Shown here one piece after another: positions 9,721-21,055 of a DNA stretch of 64,000 bases (position 1 is the first letter of the stretch; every line of letters starts with the position of its first letter). Source of the stretch: Patiria miniata. Lineage: Eukaryota > Echinodermata > Asteroidea > Valvatida > Asterinidae. A program made the position numbers and the translations under genes. Where the stretch lies: the NCBI RefSeq assembly GCF_015706575.1, contig NW_024037058.1, positions 14,467,547 to 14,531,546 on the forward strand. Reading direction: 5' to 3'. The notes beneath the pieces were generated by a model. The model had not been told where the DNA came from and ran no database searches. It saw nothing but the letters and a program-made list of their open reading frames with translations.

Positions 9721-12502
9721 TATTGACAAATATTTGGCTGTTTCGGCAACCGGCCGAAACAGCCTTTGTTTTCGTTAAAGTTATTTTTTGGAATTTGGAA
9801 GATGGGTACGTAGCTTGATACACTACTGGATCACCCGCCCCTGATGTAGGGAATCGGTGCTTCGATTGCAGTGTAGGGAAGTGCGGGAATTTTAAAGGTG
9901 AGCGTTCTTTCAGCAAAACAAAAACAATGTGTATGAATTGTTTTCGCTTTGCTGAAAGAACGTACACATTTTTCTGTGATCCGTGGACAGAACATTAAAA
10001 CGGTGGTTGTTTTTAAAACTCAGTAACTTGAAAAGCACATAAGTGATTTGAATGATTCTTGTACTAAAAGAAAACTTATGAATTGGGCTTTCATACCCTA
10101 AATTTTGAAAGTGCTAAATGCAGAACTTCACTAAAACAATAGTCCCGACATTTGGGCTTCGGGCTTTTTTACTCACTCTGTATTGATGCGGGTATTATAG
10201 TACACATGCACATCGTACATGGAATCTTTCAACATTTATGTAAAGAGAATTTTGGGGAAAATTAGTCCTCATCCGAGGAGACTTCGTAATTGCCGAAAAT
10301 ACGTACGTATAGCGTGTACGCGTAAGAAGTATACAACCGGGGTTTTAACAGTTCTCAAGAACAGTCAGACATTGGGTTCCTTTCAACCAGACCTTTAAAT
10401 TAGGATAAGTAAACAATCTAAAACAACCTTTTTAGGTGGTTTCTGGACCATGTGACCCTGTAACTTCTATAGAATGTATTTACAAGGGAAGTAACTCAGT
10501 CAGAGTTCATTCTTTTTATCGAGAGGATTGTTCATGGAATATAGCATGCACTGTTTCTATTTAGAAGTTTCTTGCTCGGAAGATTGCGTTTGCATGATTC
10601 ATTCGTTTTTCATGAACAGGCCATACGGAATACAATTTGAAGGTTTACATGGTAAAGTCAGTAATTATAGAAACTTCGCTGTTGCACCGTGTGACATGAA
10701 TTTTCTTGACGTTGGCCAGAGCATACCGTCCGAAACGTTGAAATCCACCGGTTAGTCTTCTGTATAACCGCCATACAGATCCTTGTCATGTGATTGGTGG
10801 AACTCACATCACGTGACATGCGTTATTGCTCCCATTCACGCCGCGGCGCAAAAAGTACTATCCGCCCATGGGGTATGGGAAATACTCATAGATATAGAAT
10901 AAAAAGACTAGATCGGCAGCGCGTGCATACGCGCCATAGACTGTGCACACATTTTCCCGTTCCGTCGTAGACGCTCTACGCACAGTAGTGCGTGGGGCAA
11001 AACGTGCATTACGCGCACCTACATTCCCGTAGGTTTGTGCACAAACTTGCATTTTATGTCTGTAAAAGTAACAAATTTTACCAGTAATTATTATGTATCC
11101 AACAAAATTCAATATGCATTTTCAAGCTGGATAGTCACCTCGAAGTTTGCTCCATTTTCCCCTCGTATTTATTTTTCGTTTCAAAATGATAGTGCGCGTT
11201 GCTAAAAATCTCCAAATAAATGTCAGCTTATCTGATAAAATGTGTATAAAGACATTGTTTATAAACAACAATGAAAAGGAAAACGCTGAATGTAAAACCT
11301 GCATTAAATTACCGTTGAATTATTTAAGAAAATTGTGAAATGTTTCAATGGATGATTTTAGAGATTTGTGTTACAGTTATTATCTTTTTGGGATGAGAAC
11401 AATTTACTTGGATTGCATTATAATTATGTCGGATTTTTAATGACAATAATATTGCCCCTGAAAACCGTTTTAAGAATGAAATTAAATTACACTCCCGTAA
11501 TGTTGCGGACTTCTGAATAACCTAATTAACCCCTTAAGTTTATTTACATTGTGCTCTACTTTTAGTACCCATTTTGTATAACATTGTGAGATTCTTGCGC
11601 CTTCTTGAAGAGTTTCAGATGCTGGATACGCCACTAGAGGTCCAGAGCAAAATAACACAAATTTGTTTGTTCTATTATTTTTTTGAGAATATGTTAGTGA
11701 AGGGCTGGGGAGGGGCGTGCATCCCCGGCCCCCAGTATCCGAACAAAACTGCATCTGATTACGGCGAATGTCATACCCTGAGGAGGGACAATGAAGACAA
11801 AACAAGTCTGGGTGTTGTCCCTTGAAGCTGCCGTGAATTTAAATTAAAGGACAGCGCAACAACTACGGAAATAAGACTTTCAAAATAATCATTGTTCTGT
11901 TTGTTGATGAAGAAAATAACACTCAAACAGCTGGATGCAAGGGTTTTTTTAAGCAACGCGCACCAGCATTTTAAAACGGGAAATAAATACGAGAATTAAA
12001 ATGGATCAAACTTCGAAATGAGCATGCAGCTTGATAACCCATTTTGAATTTTGTTAAGGAAATTACTACTACAGGTCAAAAATATTACGTTTGCGGACAT
12101 AAAAATGTGTCTTTCCATACAAACCTACGGGGAAAAAAGGTGCGCGTAACGCAACTTTTGCCCAACGCGCTAAAAAATGGCGCCGCCCATGGCAGAAAGC
12201 GCGTCTGTACGCACTGCCGATCTAGTCTTTTTATTCTATATCTATGGAAATACTATTCAACAGTTAGGATCAGTCTTGTTCCATGACGCGGTATTTGTGT
12301 GCAAATGCATGCTGGTGTGCGCGTTCAGCGTTGCGCGTAGCGCGTATTGTTCCAAAGAGCCAGCGCTACAGCGTTGGGTTCAAACATTTTCGTGAAGGGA
12401 TGGTTTGGAAGAGAGAAATACATTTCCCTCCAGTTTTGTATTGAAATAAAAGTTCAAATATATCAAATGACAAGGATCTATATGTCAGTTATATAAAACA
12501 AA
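9721..12502. other. Intronic non-coding DNA between first and second SRCR exons
   Basis: No exon with domain-like sequence is visible on either strand. A segment near 10900-11110 (GATCGGCAG, CGCATTACGCGCAC) is loosely repeated in inverted form near 12045-12290, where TATAGATATAGAATAAAAAGACTAG-like text also recurs. This suggests another foldback element of about 1.4 kb. If the SRCR exons form one gene, this stretch is intron. Confidence 0.5.
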
Positions 12503-12631
12503 TATTGAGTGGCTTTAAATTGTGAAATGGGAGGAATATATCGCTCGGTAAAATCTGGGCATTTCCAATAGAAACGTCCAGATTTTACCTTGCGATAATA
12601 TTCCTCCCATTCCACGCTGAGCCACTCAATA
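12503..12631. mobile_element. Compact hairpin MITE
   Basis: The ends are TATTGAGTGGC and GCCACTCAATA. The inner arms pair over most of the 129-base length (GGGAGGAATAT with ATATTCCTCCC, and GTAAAATCTGG with CCAGATTTTAC). Almost the whole unit could fold into one stem. Confidence 0.75.
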
Positions 12632-12761
12632 GTTGTATGCCGGAACACACAAACTCAAAGAGATTCATACTACACAGTGCAGCCGCAAAAGGGTTTTTTT
12701 CAATAGTTTGGTGAGAAGTGTTTTCTTAAGATGGAACTTCGCGTCGGGGTGAGGTAAATCA

Positions 12762-13608
12762 AATTAGGTTTTGCCCTTCACCGACGTATAAACACTGTAT
12801 ACTCACTGTGTTACCTCCCGAGTGAAAGCTGGAAAAACAAACAATCACACGGGAGGTAACACACTATAAGTAAGAGTATAAGTATTAGGCGAGCCCTCAA
12901 ATTAGAATCCCTCCTCGAACCGTTCGGGGTTGAGCCCGCCCAGTATGTTGAAGGGATTGGGACCTTGCATGGAACCGATCGGCCTGGATTAACTCCACCA
13001 GGCTTCTGCACCATGGCTCTGGCTCATCACAAAGGAACCAATTTGCGACGCGCTAATCCTCCAGTAGGCAACAATGACTGTGATTAGCTTCATAGAAGTT
13101 GCCGCTGGTAATCCAAGTGGGCGGAATAATCCTCCAACAATGGCCAGACTTCAATTTATGTTGCCTATTGTGAAACCCTGAGTCACCAGTTTGGACCGAT
13201 TGGGGCGTCACGCTTCAGTGACCGGGTGGCTTCTGGTTTCGTACCGATTGGGGTGAAAGAAATTAGCATACCGGACCCGGTACCCGAACGGTCTTTAATC
13301 TGATGGCTCGCCAAAGATTTGAGGCTTTGCATGGTGGAGATACTAATGGATGGAAGGTTTGCGGAAACACCATATGCGAATAATTTCTCAACTAAGAGAA
13401 TGGTTCTGAAAAGAACCAGAGGTATAAACTCGACGTTCCGGTCAGTATGCTCTGACCATCTTCAGGAGAGTGCCTAAACTCTAAGAAAGTAACTGTGGGG
13501 ATGCCAAGTAGCTTGGAGTCTAGAGCAAGCTTGGTGTGCCCACTAAAGTGGAACAGTAGAGTTGAGTATACAGTGTTTATACGTCGGTGAAGGGCAAAAC
13601 TTAATTTG
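12762..13608. mobile_element. DNA-transposon-like element with about 42-bp inverted ends
   Basis: The left end contains TTTTGCCCTTCACCGACGTA followed by TAAACACTGTATACTCA. The right end carries the exact inverse (TGAGTATACAGTGTTTATA, then CGTCGGTGAAGGGCAAAA). Just inside the left end is a palindrome, GTTACCTCCCG with CGGGAGGTAAC. The right part contains a piece of another repeat family (about 13319-13433) also found at 14030-14125 and 55093-55263. No transposase frame is visible, so it is non-autonomous. It ends only about 20 bases from the first SRCR exon. Confidence 0.75.
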
Positions 13609-13626
13609 AATTAGTGTTTAATTTAC

Positions 13627-13965
13627 CTGTGAAGCAGGTAAGGCTTACATCGAACCTGTGATCGCACACCTCGTAATACGGGAACCATCCTAACTTCAAA
13701 CAATCATCTAGAGTCATCATCTCCTGCAATTGGCCACATATCATCAGCTGGAACCAGATGGGACCGGTGGCCTTGCCAAACTCCCCGCTTGCGGTTGCCG
13801 ACAGGAGGGCGGGGAAGCCGAGTTGGCGGCACGCCACGCGGCCAATAAGGAATGGGTTCTCGTTGGAGCAGTAGGTTCCCCACGAGTCTTCTCCTGGTGG
13901 GAGGACCTCTACACGACCTTCGTTTGGGTAACGCCCGTCTGCAAGACGGAGCCCCATCATATCAG
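13627..13965 (-). CDS. SRCR-domain exon (first seen) of the minus-strand receptor
   Basis: A 339-base exon, phase 1 at both ends: acceptor TACTTTAG before 13965, donor ACAG then GTAAAT after 13627. This is the most typical SRCR of the three: LRLADGRYPNEGRVEV, DSWGTYC, VACRQLGFPALL, FGKATGPIWFQLMICG and a closing DVSLTCFTG. It must be preceded by at least one more exon (signal peptide, perhaps more SRCR domains), because it enters in phase 1. I could not find that exon between here and 26 kb, so the gene is 5' incomplete in this annotation. Confidence 0.8.
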
Positions 13966-14862
13966 CTAAAGTAAAAAATAAAAAATAACAAACAAGGCTT
14001 ATTTAATGGAGCTTATAGGTTTGCATGGTGATCATTATTTTGCATGATCAATGGATGGAAAGTTTGCGGAAACACCATGTGAATGATAACTCTTTGTGGG
14101 TTGTGCGGTTCTGAGAAGAACGAGTTGCAGGACTCTTGCTGGTGTAGTATTTTTAGAAGTGCATGGGTACGGTGCTAAGTCGTGGATCCGGTACACAACA
14201 CGGTGCACAAAATACGTAAGTCACATTACTTAATCCATTCGTTATCTTGTTTAGCAAAACCCAGGCTGTCCAAAACTAACTGCTCTTCGTTATTACAGAA
14301 GCAGAAGCACCATAGACAAAAAAAACAGTAAGCAAGATTTGAAGCGTAAATATTAGTGTAGGTTTTTTCCGGTCATTTTAACATTTTTATAACACGAATT
14401 CCCTATATCGATACTTTCAGTATAATTCAAATTTTTAGCATACCAATTCGTCCTAAATTTGTGAAATTCGTCTCGTGTAGCAATCGGCATTGAATTGACA
14501 AAGCAAATTCGGTTTTTTTGTCATTCGTTTTAATGTTGTTGTCATTACATTTCGTCTCTGGTGACTTAAACGTTACGATTAAAAATGTTTCCAATCTTTC
14601 GACTTATTTGAAGAATTGCGCGCATTAATTAAATTTTATTTTTTTAACAAAAATTTCCTTATAAATGAAAGTAGTTAGGTGTAAGTTTTGATTTTTTTTT
14701 ACAATTAACATTAGAATCAGAAAAACAACGTTCACAATTTGCTCTTTGCTTAGCACATGGAAATTAATTATTAAGATCAAACACCTTCGTAAATCGTAAT
14801 GTTGGTCTTTGATATATGTATATGAATAAAACACAGAAATAAGGTACGTCTATCAAAGAGCA

Positions 14863-14866
<4 letters not shown>

Positions 14867-14897
<31 letters not shown>

Positions 14898-15545
14898 CGT
14901 ATTTATAAAGCGCCTTTTCCAAAGGATACAAAGCGCTAGGGGAGAATGCAACCAAAAACCTAAATGTGAATATCCAATAAGACTATATGAATACATGTAT
15001 CACAGCAGAATCAAATGCACATAAGAAGGTACGATTGAACAGATGTGTTTTTAAGAGTCCCTTAAACTGCTCTACAGATGAAGCGTTCCGGATAGTAATG
15101 GTGAGTGAGTTCCAGCTACGGGGACCAGCGATGGAAAATGCACGGTCTCCAAACTTCCTGGAGGATCGAGGTACCACCAGATTGGATTGTGATCGAAGAC
15201 CTTCACGTTTGGGTTTGCTGAAATCAAATGTGTCCGAAATGTATGGCGGGAAAGTGTTGGATACAGTTTTGTACATGTTCAGTGCCGTCTTAAAAGTGAT
15301 CCGCTGGTTGACTGGAAGCCAGTGGAGATCCAGGAGCAGATGTGTGACATGGAAATACTTCGGCTTCATATGGATCAGTCGAGCAGCCTTGTTTTGGAGT
15401 TTTTGAAGGCGGTTGAGATCGTGTTGCTTAAGTCCGGTGAGAAGAGAGTTGAAGTAGTCAAGGCGTGGGAGTATATGTATACCAGTGCACGAACAACAGA
15501 ATGACAGGTGTCGTAGTCCATTAAGAAGGTGTTAAGTGCGTATTG
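14867..15545 (-). mobile_element. 5'-truncated non-LTR retrotransposon (L2-like 3' end)
   Basis: The minus strand carries the C-terminal end of a reverse transcriptase ORF, then a short 3' UTR with the hairpin-prone AAGCGC...GCGCTTTATAAATACG, then an (ATT)n tail at 14867-14897. This layout is typical of L2/CR1-like LINEs. It is inserted in the centre of a palindromic element. Confidence 0.8.
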
Positions 15546-15608
15546 TGCAATGTCTATTCCTGACTCTAATGTTACATGTAATTGTGAAATACAGAAATAC
15601 AAATTCAA
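14983..15608 (-). pseudogene. Reverse transcriptase C-terminus, frameshifted
   Basis: In the downstream frame one reads RLDYFNSLLTGL, LQKLQNKAARLI, LDLHWLPVNQRI and FGDRAFSIAGPRSWNSL, the hallmark series at the end of LINE reverse transcriptases. The preceding YDTCHSVVRALV block is in another frame, so there is a frameshift near 15470. The 5' truncation and frameshift make it a dead copy. Confidence 0.85.
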
Positions 15609-15720
15609 ACCTTTCAGCTAACTACTTTTATTTATACACACAAGAAAATAAATGTTGAAATCATCATTGTTTTAATGCGCACAATTCTTCAAATAAGTCT
15701 AAAGATTGGGCGCATTTTCT

Positions 15721-16900
15721 TATCTAGGTCTTCCCCGTTATTTTAACACTTGTACCACACGAATTTCCTATTTTGATACTTTATTATCGTCCCCGAACAT
15801 GGCCAAGCTCAATTCTCAATTTGAATTTCAAAAAGCCACCACTAGATTTCATTTAAGGTTCAATGTAGCAATCGGCGTTGAATTGAAATAGCAAATTCGT
15901 TTTTTGCATTCGTTTTAATGTTGTTGTCATTACATTTCGTTTCTGGTGACTTAAAACGTTACGATTAGAAAATGTTCCCAATCTTTGGACTTATGTGCGC
16001 ATTAATCAAATTACAATTTCAACATAATGTTTCCTTATAAACAACAGAAGTTAGCTGTAAGTTTTGAATCTCATTTTCTGTGTTTCAAAATTACATGTAA
16101 CATTAGAATCAGGAATAGACCTTTCACAATATGTTCTTTACTTATGAAATGCAAATTAAGCATTAAGATCAATCAGCTTCGTAATATTGCTCTTTGATAG
16201 ACAAACCTTACTTCTGTGGTTTTATTCATTTATATATATACACATCAAAGAGCAAAATTACGAAGGTGTTTGATTTTAATGCTTCATTTTCATGTTATAC
16301 GTAAAGAGCATAATGTGAAAGGTCTATTCCTGATTGTAATGTTAATTGTGAACACAGAAAAGAAGATTTAAAACGTACAGCTAACTATTTATACATTATA
16401 AGGAAATGCATGCATGGCATGCCTTACACAAGCTTTTGCTTTTTAGGTTTTGCCTCCTCTTCCGGACTAGATGTTCATATCTGTATTTTTTTTTATTTCT
16501 GTTTTGATTTATCATGAAGAGGAAACACATGTTACCGAATGAAATGAATAGAATATATTTTGAAATTATAATTTTATTAATACGCACAATTCTTCAAATA
16601 AGTCCAAAGATTGGGTACATTTTCTAATCGTAACGTTTACGTCACAAGAAACGAAATGTAATGACAACAACACTAAAACGAATGACAAAAAAAACGAACT
16701 TGCTTTTTCAATTCAACGCCGATGCACGCGAGACGAGTGTCACAAATTTATGACCAATTGGTATGCTAAAAAGTTAAATTATACTGAACCTTAAATGAAA
16801 TCTAGAGGTGGCTTTTCGAAATTCAAATTGAGAATTGAGCTTGGCGATGTTCGGGGACGAAATTAAAGTATCGATTTAGGGAATTCGTTGTTCTCAGAAT
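15721..16900. mobile_element. Long palindromic element, copy 2
   Basis: The left arm (about 15721-16230) and right arm (about 16240-16900) are inverted copies of each other. For example ATTTCATTTAAGGTTCA and AACGTTACGATTAGAAA are mirrored near 16789 and 16622. The centre, around ATTTATATATATACACATC, is flanked by inverse copies of CTTCGTAAT and CTCTTTGAT. It abuts copy 1 head to tail. The arms carry no long open frame. Confidence 0.7.
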
Positions 16901-18099
16901 ATTCAATGACTCCAAATTTTAAAATGATGTTTAAAGGAGGATGTTTTGCTAAAACCTTGCCAGTAGTCAGAAATTGCCGGAGGGGGGGGGGCGTAGGCAA
17001 GGTTGGCGTTCCCCCCCCCCCGCAAAGCACCAAAAAATGTAGAAAAAAGGGGGAGAAAGAAAAAAAGGTGCGAAGTCATAGTGCTGTTAATATAAAGGGT
17101 TGGGGGAAATGTCCCTGCCCCTCCGAAAAATACAAATTGAGAATTTGCTGGAAAAGTACAGGGATTTCGAGGGAAATGTGCTTTGCCCCCTCTAGAAAAA
17201 TATCCTGGCGGGTCCAGAACCCCACGCCGTTTAGGCTTCGCACTCGAATTAGTTCGCATCAGGATACACAAGTTTGTACCGCCCCCACCCCCATCCCCCC
17301 CACAGCCCCACTATTGAGAGGCGATGATTGACGCCCTTGGTGCCAACAGGCTTTTAGAGCTAGTACCAGTTTGATCTTGCCTAATTCGTACAGTGGTTTG
17401 TACGCTGAATTTGGTGCCGGTACCTAGGGCGGAGAAAGGCCTACGGAACACTAGTGCCTAGGGCCTACGAAACACTTAATCCGGGCCTGTATTTATTTAG
17501 AGTTGATCACTTCAGCATCGAAGTTAGTGTTGAAGTTTGTGTGCTTCTACGAGTCCATGTTCGGTTAAGATCTGAATGAAAAAAATAGCGCAGCTAAAAT
17601 TCCATATTAATGACGTTATATTGACCTTCCGTTCAGTTGCATAGATTGGATCCAATTAGCAACATGGGCACTCATTTTCCGGGGGCACTCAAAGGATTTA
17701 ATAAATATTTTTCCATTCAAAATAAGCCAATCTCTGTTTTCTTCCCCCGAATGTTAAGCAGATGGTAAAACGGGGCGGCAGACTTTAATGATGCCACTGA
17801 TGGAATTTTGGGTCGAGTTGGATCAAACGTTTCTTTCTTTCACAGACAGTCTAAAATCTTTCCAAAAAAAGGCCAATCTTGTCATGGTAGTCTGTTCAGT
17901 CCCGTTGTGCCTCATGTCAACTTTCAATTTCCAGCAGGAAGACAAACTTATTCACAAGCTCAACAATTTAAGCAACCCGGATTGTTTTATATTTGGAATA
18001 CACAAACATACCTGCAGAAACCGCCCGGAAACAGACACATCCAAGCATCGACACCGCCAAACCATACACGAGATGTGCCGATTCCATGGTGATATGCCA
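16901..18099. other. Non-coding, repeat-derived DNA
   Basis: A G-run/C-run hairpin fragment lies at about 16979-17031. The rest shows short, low-complexity frames only. No splice-supported exon with recognisable protein sequence was found. Confidence 0.5.
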
Positions 18100-18715
18100 G
18101 GGCCGATTTACATTGACTTCGCCCGGCCAGAGCTAGCCAAATAGAGTCACTCTGAACAGCGTATCCTTTCGCTTTGACAAGAACGACTCAACATCAATCA
18201 ATTCAACCGATCGTATAATAACAGAAACAGGGGCGTCAATTATAGACCAGACGGTGGTTGGTTATATTTATATAAAATTATGCGCGCATGCGTATAAGCG
18301 GGACACGTTATAACATGGAAGCGCGAACGTATTTTTTTCTTGCAAATTTTTTTGGCTGTTGTAATAGGCAGAAATCATATAATTCATCGGCGGGTCTGTA
18401 TAGGGTTAGCCTTTCGCAATTGGCTTAGAGCGGCGGAGCTGCGAAAGCACGAAGCGACTGCAGCAAAGATTAAGTCAGCACGCAGTTTCGCTGCTTGTCT
18501 GATGCCAGCAAGTTAAGCACGATGGCCTTGGCGAAAGGCTAGTATAGGGTGTGTTACGCCGGCAGACAAAACACATAGGAGTTAATATCTTTCTTTTCTT
18601 TGCATACCAGCAAATCACGTGCAATAGTCAATCTGATCATTCTGATGACATGTTCATTAGACGTTGGCATGCAATGTATATTTTTTTAACCGACGCATTA
18701 TATAATAACTGTTAG
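18100..18715. repeat. Duplicated segment, copy 1
   Basis: It begins CAGGGCCGATTTACATTGAC and matches, in the same order and orientation, the segment at 20150-21055: GAACGTATTTTTTTC, GCAATAGTCAATCTGAT and TTAACCGACGCATTA all recur. Each copy carries different insertions, so the duplication is older than those insertions. Confidence 0.7.
18407..18541. mobile_element. 135-bp MITE with 9-bp target-site duplication (Mutator-like)
   Basis: The ends are TAGCCTTTCGC and GCGAAAGGCTA. They are flanked on both sides by GTATAGGGT (18398-18406 and 18542-18550), a perfect 9-base duplication. The homologous segment at about 20577-20600 has no insertion and only one GTAAAAGGGT, so it is an empty site. Nine-base duplications are typical of Mutator-like elements. 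No protein is encoded. Confidence 0.85.
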
Positions 18716-20149
18716 CATTCTTATTCTGTGTTAATAGGTACCTCATTTCGAGTTGGACGGAATGTTCAAACTGGCAATTCAACATGATAGTTTCGTGGGT
18801 TTCGCCATTCAACGATTATTTTTTTTACAAATTCTGCGGGTTTGTGTTTGGATGAATGATACATCATATTAGCCCATCTCTATTTTGTTATTTAGTACTG
18901 ATGTGATAGTGATTTACTACATGTTGATTCAGCCGTGTGGTTGCTAAGGCCTAAGCGTCACCGTTGTTAAACAATGCTAACCCGGCCCTACCCCCTCCCC
19001 CTCAAATGAAAACGGAACACCCCTACACCATCCAGAGATCTCTGGAATGGCCTCTTCGGTTCAATGCAGATTGTCACCCACAAAATAATTAATGATAAAT
19101 AACTGTAAAAGATGGTAAGGCTCATAGCCAAAGGGATTTCATAATAACTGTAATTAATAATAATGGTAAATATGCAAAAACAATGTTTTGACTGTATACT
19201 TATGTGCAATGTTTTCTTACAACCTAGTTTTTTGAAGCATTACTGATTCAAATCCATAAGGCAGACCTGACTTTTTCCATCAATGTAAATAACTGATTTA
19301 CATATCACTAAATAGTCTTTGATGCCAAAAATGCCATAATTTTTTTTTTTTTATTGTTTTGGTAATTAAGTAGGAAATTATGCAGCAAATGACGCTTTAG
19401 TCACATTCATTGTTGTAAGTATTTTTCCAAAGTACCACTGAAATTGTCCATGTGATGCTGAAAAATTACTGAACTATGTCGTTTATTCAAATTAAACAAG
19501 CTGTCTATAACTGATGGAATTCCAAAGATTTTGTAATTATGGGAAATGTCATACATGTAATACGACAAAATGATTTTTCAAGGCGTTATTTTTCCAAAAT
19601 ACAGGGCTTGAGGAACTCTTTGAAGATGACAAAATTATATCATTAACCAACATGAAGTATCTTGACGTCAAAAGTGTCATAATTGTAAGGCTTTCATGGT
19701 AAATAAAGTATGAAATTATGCAAAACATAACGCTTAGGCCGTAGTATGCAATGTTTTATGCTGACAAATTGATTTTTTTCAAGGCACCACTGAATTCAAA
19801 TTCCACAAATGTGAAGCTGAAAGACTATTGCAGATAACTGAATTATGTCATTAACCCGAACTGTCTAGACGGAGTACCGGCATAAAAGCGGAAAATTTGA
19901 GGGACAGAATTAACGGTCCCCAGCCAGCCGAACTCCAACACAGGGTTGGTTGGAATATGTTATTAGGATCAGTACCGCACTTGTATTACGTTGGATAGGG
20001 TATGCTGTGGGATTATAAGGGTGATAAAGGTTCCTAGTAAATCACCCTAGGGGTTAGGGTTGATGCAATGTGAAAAGTAAAAACTCACGTTGCCGACTGC
20101 ATCTATTTTTGCGAGCATCATCTTTCATTTCTGTTTGATGGTTTTTTTT
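18716..20149. other. AT-rich non-coding DNA
   Basis: No exon is seen. The stretch 19240-19860 has recurring short phrases (AAATTATGCA, TGAAATTGTCCA-like, GATGCCAAAAATGCC and GACGTCAAAAGTGTC), which look like diverged tandem copies of a roughly 300-400-base unit. It has no protein-like signal. Confidence 0.45.
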
Positions 20150-21055
20150 TTCTCAGGGCCGATTTACATCGACTTCGACCGGCTATAGAGCTACACAATA
20201 GAGTCACTCATACATCCTTGCGCTGGACTGAAGAGCAATCAATGGGAGACTTTTCAGACGTTGGTGGCGGCAAACGTACCGGTCCTATTTTTCCATTGTT
20301 TGCGTCGTATTGAACAGGAGCGCTTTAGCTTAAACATGACGTAAACAATTGAAAAGGACCGGTGGATTTGCTGCCACCAACGTCTCAAAAGTCTCCCATT
20401 GAAACCGATTGTATAATTACAAAAACGGGGTGTCAACTAAAGACTGATTTTTTTGTATAATTATATAAAATGTATAGAAGGGGCACGTACAGCATGGTAG
20501 CCGAACGTATTTTTTTCTCGCAAATTCTATTCGCTGTTGTGGGAAAAACTGATACGGAGCAACATCGGTGTTGAATTGGGTCTGTAAAAGGGTAAGTTTC
20601 GCTAGACAAAACATACTGGAGAAAAATTTTAATTGTTCCTTTTAAATCACGCGCAATAGTCAATCTGATGACATGACTCAACATCCAACAAGGCAACGAT
20701 TAATGTTTCCATTATTTTCTCCAAGTGTCATTTATTTCAGATAAACTCCCGCCCCTCAATTTTACTCCTCTCCTTATCAACTTGTTTTATCGCCCCGCTT
20801 TCCCATTTACACGTATTACTCTCCTTTGTTCCCCAACATCATTCCTTCCTTCTAACAACTTCTGTTCCCTCACCTTCTGCATACTTGTGTGTCCCCCTAC
20901 TTCTTTGTCTCCTGTTCCTCTGTCATTTGCCTCGGAAGAAGTCCTTGCCAAGGACGAAATACTAGGCTGCTCTACTTTTTTTAACTTGACATGTATATTC
21001 ATTAGACGTGATGGGCATCCAATGTTTGTTAACCGACGCATTAGCTGTCACTGAT
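20150..21055. repeat. Duplicated segment, copy 2
   Basis: It starts CAGGGCCGATTTACATCGAC and parallels copy 1. It lacks the 135-bp MITE but carries its own foldback insertion (20239-20401) and an extra pyrimidine-rich 300-base insertion (about 20684-20983). Confidence 0.7.
20239..20401. mobile_element. Foldback MITE in duplicated segment
   Basis: The ends are CAATGGGAGACTTTT and AAAAGTCTCCCATTG. The pairing continues inward through GACGTTGGTGGC and GCCACCAACGTC, then ACCGGTCC and GGACCGGT. It is absent from the equivalent place in copy 1 (about 18198). Confidence 0.75.

Larger units (their letters stand above)
14360..15720. mobile_element. Long palindromic element, copy 1, interrupted by a LINE fragment
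   Basis: The left arm (about 14360-14866, with GTTGTTGTCATTACATTTCG and AAACGTTACGATT) and the right arm (about 15546-15720, with CGCACAATTCTTCAAATAAG) match the two arms of the adjacent copy at 15721-16900. A non-LTR retrotransposon 3' fragment lies at the centre (14867-15545). No transposase is visible. Confidence 0.6.

Noticed and set aside
17788..18144. A 118-codon plus-strand frame as a gene
   Set aside because: It overlaps the duplicated repeat segment, and the equivalent frame in the other copy is broken (GPIYIDF then stop in the second copy).
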